Origin: Rhodocytophaga rosea
Lineage (GTDB): Bacteria > Bacteroidota > Bacteroidia > Cytophagales > 172606-1
Direction: 5' to 3'
Assembly (NCBI RefSeq): GCF_010119975.1
Contig: NZ_CP048222.1
Location: 5,680,501-5,744,500, forward strand
Length of the DNA stretch: 64,000 bases
The position numbers were made by a program, and so were the translations under genes. The notes beneath the pieces were generated by a model. That model had not been told where the DNA came from. It ran no database searches and saw only the letters and a list, made by a program, of their open reading frames with translations. Positions 27,808 to 36,828 of this stretch are shown in pieces; the stretch's first letter is position 1; each line of letters starts with the position of its first letter.

Positions 27808-28799
27808 TCGTCCATTTTATTAACCCATAGCTGATCAAACTCTTTCTGTGATTGTTTATCTGCCTGCAAATAAGCTTCACTTAACTCCCTCAATAATTGA
27901 GAATCGCTAGCCAGCCATTCTACTTCCACCCAGTGATTCCATTCTTTAGCAATGCTCCATTCCGGATCATCAATTAAACTGTTAGGTAACCGGTAATGGA
28001 AAGTTGGCCTGGGTTTTACCTTTCCTAAATTTTCCAGCCGGTCTATTTTTTCGTGATCCAGCCAGGCTAATACCGGATACAGATCCAGCGGACGGTTACG
28101 GTCTGAATTATACTGATGGTAATCATTCACAAACTGATCCAGGTCAGGTGCATAGGCCGGAGCAAGTACCAGTTGGGCATATTCTGGTGGAAAAGGGTTG
28201 ATAAAAGAAGTCAGGCGGCGTGAAAAATCTACATCACATGCTTTCAACAGCCAGGGATACAGAAGCAGAAAAGCCCGTAGGTGAGAAAGAATAGTTGGAA
28301 TATCTTTTACCGGAAGTTCGGGATTGATATGCATGGCAAAAGCATATAAAATAGATGCTTTGGTGCCTTTGGCCTGGTTATCATATAAAGCCTTGCGCAA
28401 CGCTTCCGCTTTTTGTAAATGGGTAAAAGGAAGGGTAGGCATTGATATTTCGTAGGGAATTACCTTGGCAACTGCCGATCCTAGTACATTCTCAACAATA
28501 GAATCCAGCGTAGTATTTCCGATATTAATCTGTTCCAGATCAATACCAAGTTTGCTGAAGTAATTCTGGTATTTCTTCTCGCTTAACAGGCGTACATCCA
28601 GGCTCAGGGAAAAATCACCAACTTCCGTATCTGCTACTTTTTGCGCATATTTATCGGTGGCTTCATAGCGGCCACCGAATAAATCCATAATAATTTTTGC
28701 TGTAGTTTCTAAGTCTACATTCGCATACTCAAACTCAAAACCAACGGTGCGGATTTCGCCTTTTTCATTGGTTAGTATGGGCGGTTGTTTAAATTCCAT
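27771..28799 (-). CDS. amidoligase-family protein (PF12224-like)
   Basis: 342 residues. The opening TVGFEFEYANVDLE, with acidic pairs typical of the glutamine-synthetase-fold first strand, and GDFSLSLDVRLL (the second ligand-bearing strand), then ILYAFAMHINPELP with the conserved His-Asn, fit the putative amidoligase family. These enzymes are predicted to make amide or peptide bonds with ATP; no product is known. It overlaps the downstream amidotransferase-like gene by 37 bases, a pairing noted for this family in comparative genomics. No signal peptide, so cytoplasmic. Confidence 0.8.
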   Translation of the reverse strand: MEFKQPPILTNEKGEIRTVGFEFEYANVDLETTAKIIMDLFGGRYEATDKYAQKVADTEVGDFSLSLDVRLLSEKKYQNYFSKLGIDLEQINIGNTTLDSIVENVLGSAVAKVIPYEISMPTLPFTHLQKAEALRKALYDNQAKGTKASILYAFAMHINPELPVKDIPTILSHLRAFLLLYPWLLKACDVDFSRRLTSFINPFPPEYAQLVLAPAYAPDLDQFVNDYHQYNSDRNRPLDLYPVLAWLDHEKIDRLENLGKVKPRPTFHYRLPNSLIDDPEWSIAKEWNHWVEVEWLASDSQLLRELSEAYLQADKQSQKEFDQLWVNKMDEWITNKPLLGQR

Positions 28800-28854
28800 A
28801 TATTAAAAAATGAATGATCAGGAATTAAACGTGCCCGTTTGGTGATAGGTTATG

Positions 28855-29006
28855 GATTAGTCATTGGTAATTATTCATTAGTCAACAGTGGCCAGATCGT
28901 TCTTTAAATTTGTAGCATAAACGTGACCAATAATAGAATATACCAGGCAATTCTTATTTAAAAACCATCTGCCAATGACCGTTGACTAATGGCCACTTAA
29001 CTAATG
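28855..29006. repeat. long imperfect inverted repeat between yfiH-type and amidoligase genes
   Basis: Arms 28876-28893 and 28991-29006 pair over about 15 positions with a two-base bulge and one mismatch; additional words (GTCATTGG at 28860-28867, CCAATGAC at 28972-28979; CATTAGTCAAC with GTTGACTAATG) recur in opposite orientation. The right arm contains the stop codon of the laccase-domain gene (28997-28999), so on the minus strand the element starts at the end of that gene and could form an end-of-transcript hairpin or shield. Confidence 0.6.
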
Positions 29007-29791
29007 ATCATAATTCCGGCAGCAAACCGTCCAGCCTGATTGGCAGATTTGCGGGCAGAAAAAAAATCCTGGCTTTGCTGATAGGTACAGATACCGGCAA
29101 CTTCTACGGCTTGTTCCGGTACCTGCAACTGCTGTAATTGCCTGCGGTTGGCTTCCCATAAGTTCAGATATCCTTTCCCTTGTGCATCTTCCTTGTCGAC
29201 TAAGCCTTTGGTATGGCCAAAAGCCTGCTGTACGGCTTCTATTACTTCACTGCCTACCTGGTATTTCTCCGGACTGATGGAAGGACCAATGCCAGCCACC
29301 AGGTTTTCTGGTCTGGTGCCAAAAGCTTGTTGCATGGCTTCTATTGTTCTGGTAAGAATTTTACTGACGGTTCCTTTCCATCCGGCATGCACCGCACCCA
29401 CCGATTGGGTTACGGGATCATAGAGCAGAATGGGCACACAATCTGCTGACATCACACAGATGCAGATGCCGGGTGTATTGGTAATCAGGGCATCAGTTTC
29501 GGTAAGTGTATCCGGATTGGTGCTGGCTGTAACGAGCTGCACCCTATCGCTGTGGGTTTGTGCCGGAAATACCAGGCGGCTAGGTTCTATATCTAAAGCC
29601 TGGGCAAGTCGTCTGCGGTTTTCAATTACGTTTTCTCTGGAATCGCTTGCCCGGAAACTGAGATTAAATGTGCCTACTTCATTTAAACTCACCCCCCCAT
29701 GCCGGCCGGAAACAAAATGTTTAATATTGGGATAAGGTAAAAGTTGTTCAAATTGCCAGAGTGGTACGTTTGCAAAAGATTGCTGGTGCAT
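28997..29791 (-). CDS. YfiH/laccase-domain protein (peptidoglycan or purine nucleoside enzyme)
   Basis: 264 residues with the multicopper-polyphenol-oxidase-like fold: SGRHGGVS, FPAQTHSDRV, MSADCVPILLYDP, VGAVHAGWKGT (zinc/catalytic His and Cys), NLWEANRRQL, and ICTYQQSQDFFSAR. Family members have been shown to act as purine nucleoside phosphorylases or to edit cytoplasmic peptidoglycan precursors; which applies here is open. Single gene, minus strand, with an inverted repeat at its end. Confidence 0.9.
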   Translation of the reverse strand: MHQQSFANVPLWQFEQLLPYPNIKHFVSGRHGGVSLNEVGTFNLSFRASDSRENVIENRRRLAQALDIEPSRLVFPAQTHSDRVQLVTASTNPDTLTETDALITNTPGICICVMSADCVPILLYDPVTQSVGAVHAGWKGTVSKILTRTIEAMQQAFGTRPENLVAGIGPSISPEKYQVGSEVIEAVQQAFGHTKGLVDKEDAQGKGYLNLWEANRRQLQQLQVPEQAVEVAGICTYQQSQDFFSARKSANQAGRFAAGIMIIS

Positions 29792-29908
29792 AAAAAGAAA
29801 TTAAATGTGATTCAGGGAATAAAAATAAGCCATTTAGATGAAAAAAGTGAAAACAATGATTATTGAATAGCGAAGGAATAAAAAGTTCTGAAACTATTTT
29901 ACAAATGC

Positions 29909-30823
29909 TCAGGCAGTTTGCTGAGTTTCTTTCTTTGTTAAAGAAATTAATATACCGCTGCTGATAATTAAGCCAATCCCAATCATAGCGCTTATACCTG
30001 GCAATGAATCGCCTAGTAAAACACCTAGTAGAATAGAAAATACGATATTGCTATAGCCGATACCAGATACTATACCGGCTTTTTCTTCGCCGTACGCTTT
30101 TGTAAGAAAAACCTGCCCGGTCAGTGAAGTAATTCCTAACAAAATAATCCATAGCCAATCCTGGACATGAGGAATGGCAAACGGGGAAACAATAAAATCA
30201 TAGGATGAAGGTTCGAAAAGAAAGCTCAGCCCGAAGGAGAAAACAGGCAGGATGATTCCGGACACCATAAAAGAAAGTACCACTGCTCTGGTATCATATA
30301 TTTTTTTAAGTTCCCGGATGGAAAGGTAAGCGAAAGCCGTTCCGATTCCGCAAAATAATCCAATAATATTACTCTCCACATCCATAGAAGCATCCGGCCG
30401 GAATATGCAAAGAATGCCGAGAAAGCCTATAACTATGGAAAGCCAGCCATATATATTCAACTTTTCCTTGAGCAGAATATAGGAGAATAAGGCAATAAAA
30501 ATAGGAGAGGTCTGCGAGTAGGTAACCGCTTCGCCTAATGAAATGTGGGTAATGTTATAGAAAAAGGCATATAAAGCCAGGGTGCCGATTACACCTCTGA
30601 ATACCAGTAATAAAGGTTTGCCACCGGTTTGGTGCAAGGGTCTTTTTAGTAGCGTAATTCCTATAAAAATGACTCCGAATATATTCCGGAAAAATACCAG
30701 TTGAATGGCACTGAAACTATTGCCTAACAGCTTGGTAATGGCTCCCATTAATGCAAAAGAAAAAGCAGAAATCAGCATAAAATAAATTCCGGTATACTTT
30801 CTTTGGCTTTCTGCTTCTGACAT
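29909..30823 (-). CDS. EamA/DMT-family transporter
   Basis: 304 residues with ten hydrophobic helices in two repeated EamA units, including FVFFRNIFG-like QLVFFRNIFGVIF in the first half and AVTYSQTSPIFIALFSYILLKEKL, the typical end of unit one; unit two has VFLTKAYGEEKAGIVSGIGY. Members export amino acids, nucleobases or drugs at the inner membrane; substrate not predictable. Single gene in direction with the DUF2721 gene 57 bases upstream. Confidence 0.9.
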   Translation of the reverse strand: MSEAESQRKYTGIYFMLISAFSFALMGAITKLLGNSFSAIQLVFFRNIFGVIFIGITLLKRPLHQTGGKPLLLVFRGVIGTLALYAFFYNITHISLGEAVTYSQTSPIFIALFSYILLKEKLNIYGWLSIVIGFLGILCIFRPDASMDVESNIIGLFCGIGTAFAYLSIRELKKIYDTRAVVLSFMVSGIILPVFSFGLSFLFEPSSYDFIVSPFAIPHVQDWLWIILLGITSLTGQVFLTKAYGEEKAGIVSGIGYSNIVFSILLGVLLGDSLPGISAMIGIGLIISSGILISLTKKETQQTA

Positions 30824-30880
30824 TATTTTTCAAATTCTGTTAAGAAGGTTATTTACCTGAACTTACAGCAAAGTCTAGTA

Positions 30881-31408
30881 CTATTCCTGCTTAATGCTTT
30901 TGTGTGTAGGCTGAACCTGCGCCTGACTGATATAGAGCGCAAATTTCATTTCTTCGTCAACCGCAGACAAGGCAACACGAGATTCTCCGATCAGCAGCAG
31001 ACTGGCATAAAAAAGCAAAGCTATTCCAGCAATGCCGAAAGCAAGGGGTATCCAGGTATAAGAAAGGCCTAATACCGCCACAATCGCAATGGCTACGCTG
31101 GTGGCAACAAATATACTTAAGGTGATATATAAACAGGTCATGGCATACTGTAGAAAACGTGCCCGTTTGGCTGCCCGGTTTAACTGTGCAAAAAGCACTC
31201 TCCGTTCTTCGGTCAGTAATTGATCGTCCTGATTTCCGGCCTGTTTTTGAGCATGTTCCCTGAGTTCACTGGTAAGTTTTCGTGCCCGTTCAATTACTCT
31301 GCCGAGGCGCTGCGAAGTAGCTAGTATGAGAGAGCCGCTTGCCAGAATTAACACTGCCGGCGTAATCATGGCAGATAGTACCGTTAAGGAAGTAGAAAGA
31401 TCATTCAT
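30881..31408 (-). CDS. DUF2721 membrane protein
   Basis: 175 residues. N-terminal hydrophobic segment with MITPAVLILASGSLILAT, the conserved TSQRLGRVIERARKL, then two more helices (about 88-117 and 121-143). This is the DUF2721 layout, function unknown. It precedes the EamA gene on the same strand. Confidence 0.8.
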   Translation of the reverse strand: MNDLSTSLTVLSAMITPAVLILASGSLILATSQRLGRVIERARKLTSELREHAQKQAGNQDDQLLTEERRVLFAQLNRAAKRARFLQYAMTCLYITLSIFVATSVAIAIVAVLGLSYTWIPLAFGIAGIALLFYASLLLIGESRVALSAVDEEMKFALYISQAQVQPTHKSIKQE

Positions 31409-31649
31409 GCAGGTTAAATTTTCTGACCGAAATGGTGGATAAAGGTATCAATTTATTCAATTTTTATTCTCTGTCTGGTTCTGTTTATAGTTAGTACAGT
31501 CTTTTTGGAAATTGCCTAATAACAGCTTTACTTTTCTGCGCAACAGATGGTTTTTATTCAGTAAATAACCAGGGTTTACATTACCCTTTGATTATAAACT
31601 TAGCTCCTGTTTTTCCGTAGGTGAAAAGCATACAACAAAATAATAATTT

Positions 31650-32447
31650 ATGGAAAATAACAGCAAAGAACTGGAAGGCAAAGTTGCTTTTATTACCGGA
31701 GCAGGTTCAGGTATTGGAAAGGCAGCTGCCTTGCTGTTTGCCCGGCAAGGTGCTTCAATTGCTGCCCTTGGCCATACCGAAGATGAACTCAGAGAAACGG
31801 TAGATCAGGTAAAGGAAAATGGAGGAGAAGCCATACTGCTTCTGGGCGATATATCTCAGGCCGCTGATATGGAAAATGCCATTGGTGAAGCTGTACAAAA
31901 ACTGGGAAGACTGGATATCGTGTTTGCCAATGCCGGAATAAATGGCGTGTGGGCGCCTATTGAAGAATTAGCTCCCGAAGAATGGGATAAAACCATAAAC
32001 ATCAACCTACGAGGCACTTTCCTGACGGTAAAATATGCTATTCCACACCTCAAAAAGCAAGGTGGGTCTATCATCATTACATCTTCTGTGAATGGAACCA
32101 GAATTTTTAGCAATACCGGAGCTACGGCTTATTCCTGTACAAAAGCGGCACAAGTAGCTTTTACACAGATGGCAGCCCTTGAACTGGCTAAACACCGTAT
32201 CCGGGTAAATGTGATCTGTCCGGGAGCCATTGAAACTTCTATTGATGATAATACCAACAAACGGGATCTGGCTTCAGAAAAAGAACCGGTAGAGTTTCCG
32301 GAAGGAAAAATTCCCTTAACAGATGGCAAACCTGGCAAAAGTGAACAGGTGGCTCAACTGGCTTTGTTTCTTGCTTCCGACCGTTCCAGTCATATAACCG
32401 GCACTCCTATCTGGATTGATGGCGCTGAATCTTTGCTGATGGGATAA
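31650..32447 (+). CDS. short-chain dehydrogenase/reductase
   Basis: 265 residues, classical SDR. Cofactor motif TGAGSGIG at 16-23, NAG at FANAGING, catalytic Ser in ITSSVNG, Tyr-x-x-x-Lys in AYSCTKAA, then RVNVICPGAIET and the closing ITGTPIWIDGAESLLMG. It reduces or oxidises a small alcohol or carbonyl with NAD(P)H; substrate not evident. Divergent from DUF2721, convergent with the metallophosphoesterase gene. Confidence 0.9.
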   Translation: MENNSKELEGKVAFITGAGSGIGKAAALLFARQGASIAALGHTEDELRETVDQVKENGGEAILLLGDISQAADMENAIGEAVQKLGRLDIVFANAGINGVWAPIEELAPEEWDKTININLRGTFLTVKYAIPHLKKQGGSIIITSSVNGTRIFSNTGATAYSCTKAAQVAFTQMAALELAKHRIRVNVICPGAIETSIDDNTNKRDLASEKEPVEFPEGKIPLTDGKPGKSEQVAQLALFLASDRSSHITGTPIWIDGAESLLMG

Positions 32448-32455
32448 TAGGTACT

Positions 32456-32573
32456 CGTAGTTGGATATTTGTTGATAGTTATTAGCAAGGTTTATAAAAC
32501 ATTATATCGCCTTACAAAATATCGGTTGGCAGCAAAATACTAACAACTAATAACGAACAACCAACAACTAATT
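32456..32573. repeat. word-type imperfect inverted repeat between convergent genes
   Basis: A left arm around 32456-32486 and a right arm 32531-32573 are built of the same words (TTAGTTG, GTTGATAG, TTATTAG) in opposite orientation. The left arm starts eight bases after the SDR stop and the right arm reaches the stop codon of the metallophosphoesterase gene, so it can serve as a transcript end for both. Confidence 0.55.
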
Positions 32574-33363
32574 AAGCACCTGCGCCTGCTACACTAGCCC
32601 CAACACTTTTAACCGTTTCTTTTTTCACATCAAACAAATAAAATGGGTTTTCATACCCTGCCTTTGTTAAGATAGGTTTGGCTACATTAAAAACTTTTAC
32701 ACCAGCAGAGGTTACACCTTCAAGTGTTCCCACATGGGCATGTCCATGAAAGGCGGCCAGAACCTGTCGCCGGTTAATGGGCTCTGCCAGCCTGGATGAA
32801 CCTAAAAAGGGAAATATTTCTTCAGGCTCGCCTATTACGGTTGCTTTAATAGGAGCATAATGGGTAAGCACAATCTTTTTCATATCGGCATATTCTGTAT
32901 CCAGGTGTGCAAGGGCTCTATCTAAGCGGAGGGCATCATCTACGGCTTCCTGTACAAAAGCTTTCATCGCATTTTCCCCAAACATGGATAGCATATGTTT
33001 ATCAAACCCTCCGCCAAATCCTTTTACACCAGCAAAGCCAATACCGCCAATTACTACAAACTCCCCATCCAGCATATGTACACCTTGTTTCTCAAGCAAC
33101 TTTTTAATAGCTTTCTGATGATCCCGCTCGTAATCATGGTTACCCAGTACACCCACCACCGGAATGGAACAGGATTTTAATTCTTCTGCCAGTACTTCCG
33201 CCTCATTCATGTGTCCGGTATCCGTCAGGTCGCCGCAGAGCAGCAATACATCTGCCTTTTCAGAAACAGTTTTAAAATAAGAGTGCCATTTTCCCTGGTC
33301 ATTTTCCCGGACATGTATGTCGCCAACGGCTGCAATTCTTGAAATGGTGAGCTGTTTTTCCAT
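32572..33363 (-). CDS. metallophosphoesterase
   Basis: 263 residues from the ATG at 33363. The frame is open 44 codons further, but that extension (rich in Cys and Arg) does not look like protein and the ATG gives MEKQLTISRIAAVGDIHV. The five calcineurin-type blocks are present: GDIH, LLCGDLTDTG, LGNHDYE, VLTHYAP and FHGHAHVG. It hydrolyses a phosphoester with a bimetal centre; substrate unknown. A nucleotidyltransferase gene lies upstream on the same strand. Confidence 0.88.
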   Translation of the reverse strand: MEKQLTISRIAAVGDIHVRENDQGKWHSYFKTVSEKADVLLLCGDLTDTGHMNEAEVLAEELKSCSIPVVGVLGNHDYERDHQKAIKKLLEKQGVHMLDGEFVVIGGIGFAGVKGFGGGFDKHMLSMFGENAMKAFVQEAVDDALRLDRALAHLDTEYADMKKIVLTHYAPIKATVIGEPEEIFPFLGSSRLAEPINRRQVLAAFHGHAHVGTLEGVTSAGVKVFNVAKPILTKAGYENPFYLFDVKKETVKSVGASVAGAGA

Positions 33364-33508
33364 AGTGCATATAAAAAATAGGTCTGTCAATGCGGATGTA
33401 TGGCACTTACAATAATTGTTTGTGCGGCATCTACTCGTTTTTACCTGTAACGGAATTTTGCTGTTTTGGCTGCAAATACCGCTATGTTTTATCACAAAGC
33501 TGCCAGAA

Positions 33509-34249
33509 TCAGACGGTACGCATGGTGATTACTTTATATTCCCATTCCCTGATGTCAGTTTCGTACTGTGTCTGATCGATAATAGGACCTAAGCACACTT
33601 TTTCAATGGGTAAAGGCAATTCATATTGTTCTCTGGCTTTCTCCATTAAAGTATCAAAAAGCCATCTGGGAATAATATCCCGTTCGGATGGATACACAAA
33701 CTGAAAACTCAGTACCTGTGCCAGCAATAAATGCCAGTGCTGCTCCAGCCTCGACCAGATTCTTTTCCAGTCTAACTGATGGCCATATCTGAGTATAATG
33801 TGATTAACGTCGGCACCATCGTAGCGCTCCCGGTTCTGTACATATATTTTACACCACAATAGTTCTTCTGCGGGAATAAACCGGATAGGAATTCCATATA
33901 CTTCTCCTTCCACTGCGTGGTCAAACCAGCTGTCGTCTACTGTACAAATGTTGTTTACAGTGTTGAAAATGAGATCAATGTATTTGGCATCTTTATAAAC
34001 CTTAGCCAGCCAGCGTATATCAGTAATTTCGGTTACAAAGCCATGTTCAGCAAATAGTTTCAGCATGCGGGGATATTCGCCAGCCTTACAGAACAAATCC
34101 AGGTCTTTGGTATCCCGGAAAATGCCTGTATAGCGGCGCAAAGCGAATCCTCCTCCTACCAGAAACGAAAAGTTATTGTCAGCCAGCAGTTGCAAGGCAT
34201 TCCGGTAAAATTCGTGAGCAATTTTGGTTTGTTCGTCAGCTTCTATCAT
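33509..34249 (-). CDS. nucleotidyltransferase-fold protein (AbiEii/MNT-like)
   Basis: 246 residues from the ATG at 34249 (a TTG six codons earlier is the only alternative). The pol-beta-type signature is FLVGGGFALRRYTG followed by the acidic pair in TKDLDLF, with a third acidic strand in YIDLIFN. The remaining 150 residues are helical. Such proteins transfer nucleotides to small molecules, RNA or proteins; some are toxins, but no antitoxin gene is adjacent. Its downstream neighbour is the metallophosphoesterase, which could act on related nucleotides. Confidence 0.8.
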   Translation of the reverse strand: MIEADEQTKIAHEFYRNALQLLADNNFSFLVGGGFALRRYTGIFRDTKDLDLFCKAGEYPRMLKLFAEHGFVTEITDIRWLAKVYKDAKYIDLIFNTVNNICTVDDSWFDHAVEGEVYGIPIRFIPAEELLWCKIYVQNRERYDGADVNHIILRYGHQLDWKRIWSRLEQHWHLLLAQVLSFQFVYPSERDIIPRWLFDTLMEKAREQYELPLPIEKVCLGPIIDQTQYETDIREWEYKVITMRTV

Positions 34250-34457
34250 AAAGTGATTTCCTCTCAAAGTGTAGGCATATACTCTATTTTAGAATATTTG
34301 TTGCAAAAATAAGAGGGAAGTCTATGGAAGTAATTTATGGGTCGAAAGTCATTGATTATTTGTGCATAGCTCACCATCCAACAACTACATCGGGGAAGAA
34401 ATAGGAGGGATACCCTGTAGAATAAAATTGAGCTTTGTATAAGCTACCTAAGCATGA

Positions 34458-35027
34458 TCAGGCTTGCAGGCCGGGGATTTCCATAAAGGCATAACAAATC
34501 ATGTGGCAAATTCCCATATGGGCATCTTCCACCCGGCCATAGTGGGTAGAATCGATTACAATTGTATGATTAGCTAATTGGGCAAGCTGGCCTTTTTTGG
34601 CTCCAACCAGGGCTACTGTATACACTCCGTTTGCTTTTGCCCATTCGATGGCTTTTACTAAATTGGGCGAATTGCCGCTTACACTCATCACCATGGCCAG
34701 ATCGCCTGGTTTGGCATAGTTCATCAATTGCCGCACAAATACATCCTCATAGGCATAATCGTTTCCCAGTGCCGTAATCCAGCTCATATTGTCGTTTAAA
34801 GAAAGGCAGCGGAAACGCTTGTTGGTTTTGTCAGAAGAACCTTTGCCCAAGTCGGTCATAAAATGGGAAGCATTAGCTGCGCTTCCTCCATTGCCGAATA
34901 CAAAAATCTGCCGGTCATCCTGCAAGGCTTTCCTGAATGTTTCAATGAGTTTGGTAACTTCCTGTACAGGAATAGAATCCAGGGCATCTTTCTGGGCTTG
35001 TATATAGGTGGCTAGGTATTCGTTCAT
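34458..35027 (-). CDS. SIS-domain sugar isomerase (GmhA-like)
   Basis: 189 residues with the SIS fold: FVFGNGGSAANASHFMTDLGKG near 42-63 (phosphate-binding loop), MSVSGNSPNLVKAIEWA, and YGRVEDAHMGICHMICY, the GmhA-type C-terminal helix with active-site Glu and His. GmhA turns sedoheptulose-7-phosphate into heptose-7-phosphate for lipopolysaccharide; sister groups do other phosphosugars, so the substrate is not certain. Stand-alone minus-strand gene. Confidence 0.85.
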   Translation of the reverse strand: MNEYLATYIQAQKDALDSIPVQEVTKLIETFRKALQDDRQIFVFGNGGSAANASHFMTDLGKGSSDKTNKRFRCLSLNDNMSWITALGNDYAYEDVFVRQLMNYAKPGDLAMVMSVSGNSPNLVKAIEWAKANGVYTVALVGAKKGQLAQLANHTIVIDSTHYGRVEDAHMGICHMICYAFMEIPGLQA

Positions 35028-35191
35028 ATGTATATTTAATCAAGCAGGTTAATTTAAGTACAAAGATTAAAGTAATAAATAATGCTTCAAAGTTTAGTTG
35101 ATATCGATAAAGGGCTTAGGTTGTTAAATGGTCGTTGCTAATACTATAAATTATCCAATATTAATTGTATGAAGTAATACTAAAAATAGAA

Positions 35192-35758
35192 TCATCTCTT
35201 GTACATTTCATTTATCCATTCAGTGAACTCTTTCACTCGTTCAGTGCCATTTGCTTGAATATTCTGATCTCTGATTACGTCATAGTATTCAAGTTCGTGA
35301 ATCAGTATGGGTAAATCTGTTAATTGAGAATGATGAGTTTCTTTTACTATTCTGATGAGGATGTCGATAAATTGTTTAGTTATCTTCTCTCCCTTTTCCA
35401 TACAAACATCAAAATCCTCATCTTCTTCTTTATCAGAATAATATAACTTGTTTTCAACAATCCATTTTTTAATTAATCTTCTTCCTATTTTGTCATCTTC
35501 TGTGCCAATTAATTCAATCTCATTTTGTAACCAAAATGCATAATTCCATTTTGCTTCCTGCTCATTTGATGCATTAATTATTTGCTCGTTGAAATTTGTT
35601 GTAGTATTATATCCAATGGTTAATGTAGGTCTTCTTGGATCATCTTCGTCATCATAGACAAAAAACGAGAAGACGTAAATATCTTTTAATTCAGTTTGGG
35701 ACAAATGCTTGTAAGCTGAAAACCACTTCTTTTTTATATATTCTTTTAGTTCTTCCAT
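35192..35758 (-). CDS. hypothetical protein, possibly DUF4303-like
   Basis: 188 residues, acidic and soluble. Opening helix, then IYVFSFFVYDDE strand, a TIGYNTTTNFNEQI segment and KWNYAFWLQNEIELIG, which faintly recall the DUF4303 group often seen among SMI1-type immunity proteins. Not firm. Distinctly AT-rich compared with the neighbouring ROK gene and stand-alone, which suggests recent arrival. Confidence 0.5.
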   Translation of the reverse strand: MEELKEYIKKKWFSAYKHLSQTELKDIYVFSFFVYDDEDDPRRPTLTIGYNTTTNFNEQIINASNEQEAKWNYAFWLQNEIELIGTEDDKIGRRLIKKWIVENKLYYSDKEEDEDFDVCMEKGEKITKQFIDILIRIVKETHHSQLTDLPILIHELEYYDVIRDQNIQANGTERVKEFTEWINEMYKR

Positions 35759-35804
35759 TTGAATAAACTTAACAAAGGATCAAATCTATTTAATAGGTTG
35801 TTAG

Positions 35805-36734
35805 TTATGCGCTAGAATTCAGAAAATACCTCTTAGCTAATTCCAGCGCACCTATCGGCACGGCATCTTCTCCCAAACCTGCCAGCCTGATTTGAGGCCC
35901 TGGAAGAAAGGCTTCCATTAAAAAACCTGGCAAGGCTGCTGATACAGCTTGCTGTAAAGATTCGCCCAGCAAAGATAATCCACCTCCTAGCACAATCACA
36001 TTCGAGTGGAATAAATGTACTACATGCGACAAACCAAAAGCAAGATCGGTGGCTACTTCCTGTAAAATCTGAATAGCCAGTGCATCCTGTTGTGCCAGGG
36101 CAGAGGCTAAAAATCTGGCTTCGCCGGAGCTCACTTGTGCAGTTAAAGTATGAAGTAAACTATTGGGATGTTGCTGTACGGCCTGCCGTATTTTTCTATC
36201 CACCGCCCAGCCGGAACAAGCCGACTCAATCGTCGTTCCTTTCCGGTCTAGCCGGATATGGCCTATTTCTGCTTCTCCCGGTAATGCACCATGATAAATT
36301 TGTTTGTTTACAATTAGTCCTCCGCCTATGCCACTACCTATTGTGACGTAAAAAACAATAGGAAATTCGATGCCTGCCCCATATACCGCTTCACCCAGTG
36401 CAGCTACATTGGCATCATTTTCCACCACAACCGGAACCTGGCTCATATTTTCCAGCCAGCTGCGCATATCAAATCCAGACCAGCCAGAAATCTGATGAGA
36501 AACACAAATTTTACCAGCCTGCCAGTCTACCGGACCGCCAAAACCAACTCCAATTGCCGATGGTTTTGCAGAGGAAACCAACTCAGGTAAGGTAACTTCA
36601 ATTTGCTGTTGAATGCCAGCAGCACCTTGTGTTTTGTCTATAGGTAAGCAGATTTTTTGAAGAATGGTACCAGGTTCATTTCCGGCTACCATCTGGAGTT
36701 TGGTGCCTCCGATTTCAATTCCCAGAAAACTCAT
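35805..36734 (-). CDS. ROK-family sugar kinase-like protein with altered zinc motif
   Basis: 309 residues. Phosphate-1 loop GIEIGGTKLQ, GVGFGGPVD, catalytic Asp107 in VENDANVAALGEA, TIGSGIGGGLIVN and GEAEIGHIRLD with His159 are standard ROK features. The usual C-x-C-G-x-x-G-C zinc cluster is missing; only Cys173 remains in TIESACSGWAVDRKI. Family members phosphorylate glucose, ManNAc or fructose, or act as repressors; there is no N-terminal DNA-binding helix-turn-helix here, so a kinase is likelier. It stands downstream of two DUF1080 genes but is separated from them by a terminator. Confidence 0.85.
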   Translation of the reverse strand: MSFLGIEIGGTKLQMVAGNEPGTILQKICLPIDKTQGAAGIQQQIEVTLPELVSSAKPSAIGVGFGGPVDWQAGKICVSHQISGWSGFDMRSWLENMSQVPVVVENDANVAALGEAVYGAGIEFPIVFYVTIGSGIGGGLIVNKQIYHGALPGEAEIGHIRLDRKGTTIESACSGWAVDRKIRQAVQQHPNSLLHTLTAQVSSGEARFLASALAQQDALAIQILQEVATDLAFGLSHVVHLFHSNVIVLGGGLSLLGESLQQAVSAALPGFLMEAFLPGPQIRLAGLGEDAVPIGALELAKRYFLNSSA

Positions 36735-36783
36735 ATAAAGGATTTAAGCTTCTGCTCTTAATATCTATTTCAAAAACAGATGG

Positions 36784-36816
36784 AGAAAAAAATCCCTCTC
36801 CATTTTGGAGAGGGAT
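36784..36816 (-). terminator. strong intrinsic terminator after the DUF1080 genes
   Basis: An 11-bp perfect stem (36792-36802 with 36806-36816) with a three-base loop is followed on the minus strand by seven T. It begins 13 bases past the stop codon of the 210-residue DUF1080 gene. Confidence 0.85.
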
Positions 36817-36828
36817 ACAAGAGAGATA

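Noticed and set aside
33364-33495. 44-codon N-terminal extension of the metallophosphoesterase
   Set aside because: The extension is Cys/Arg rich and unlike any phosphoesterase start; the ATG at 33363 leads straight into the first motif.
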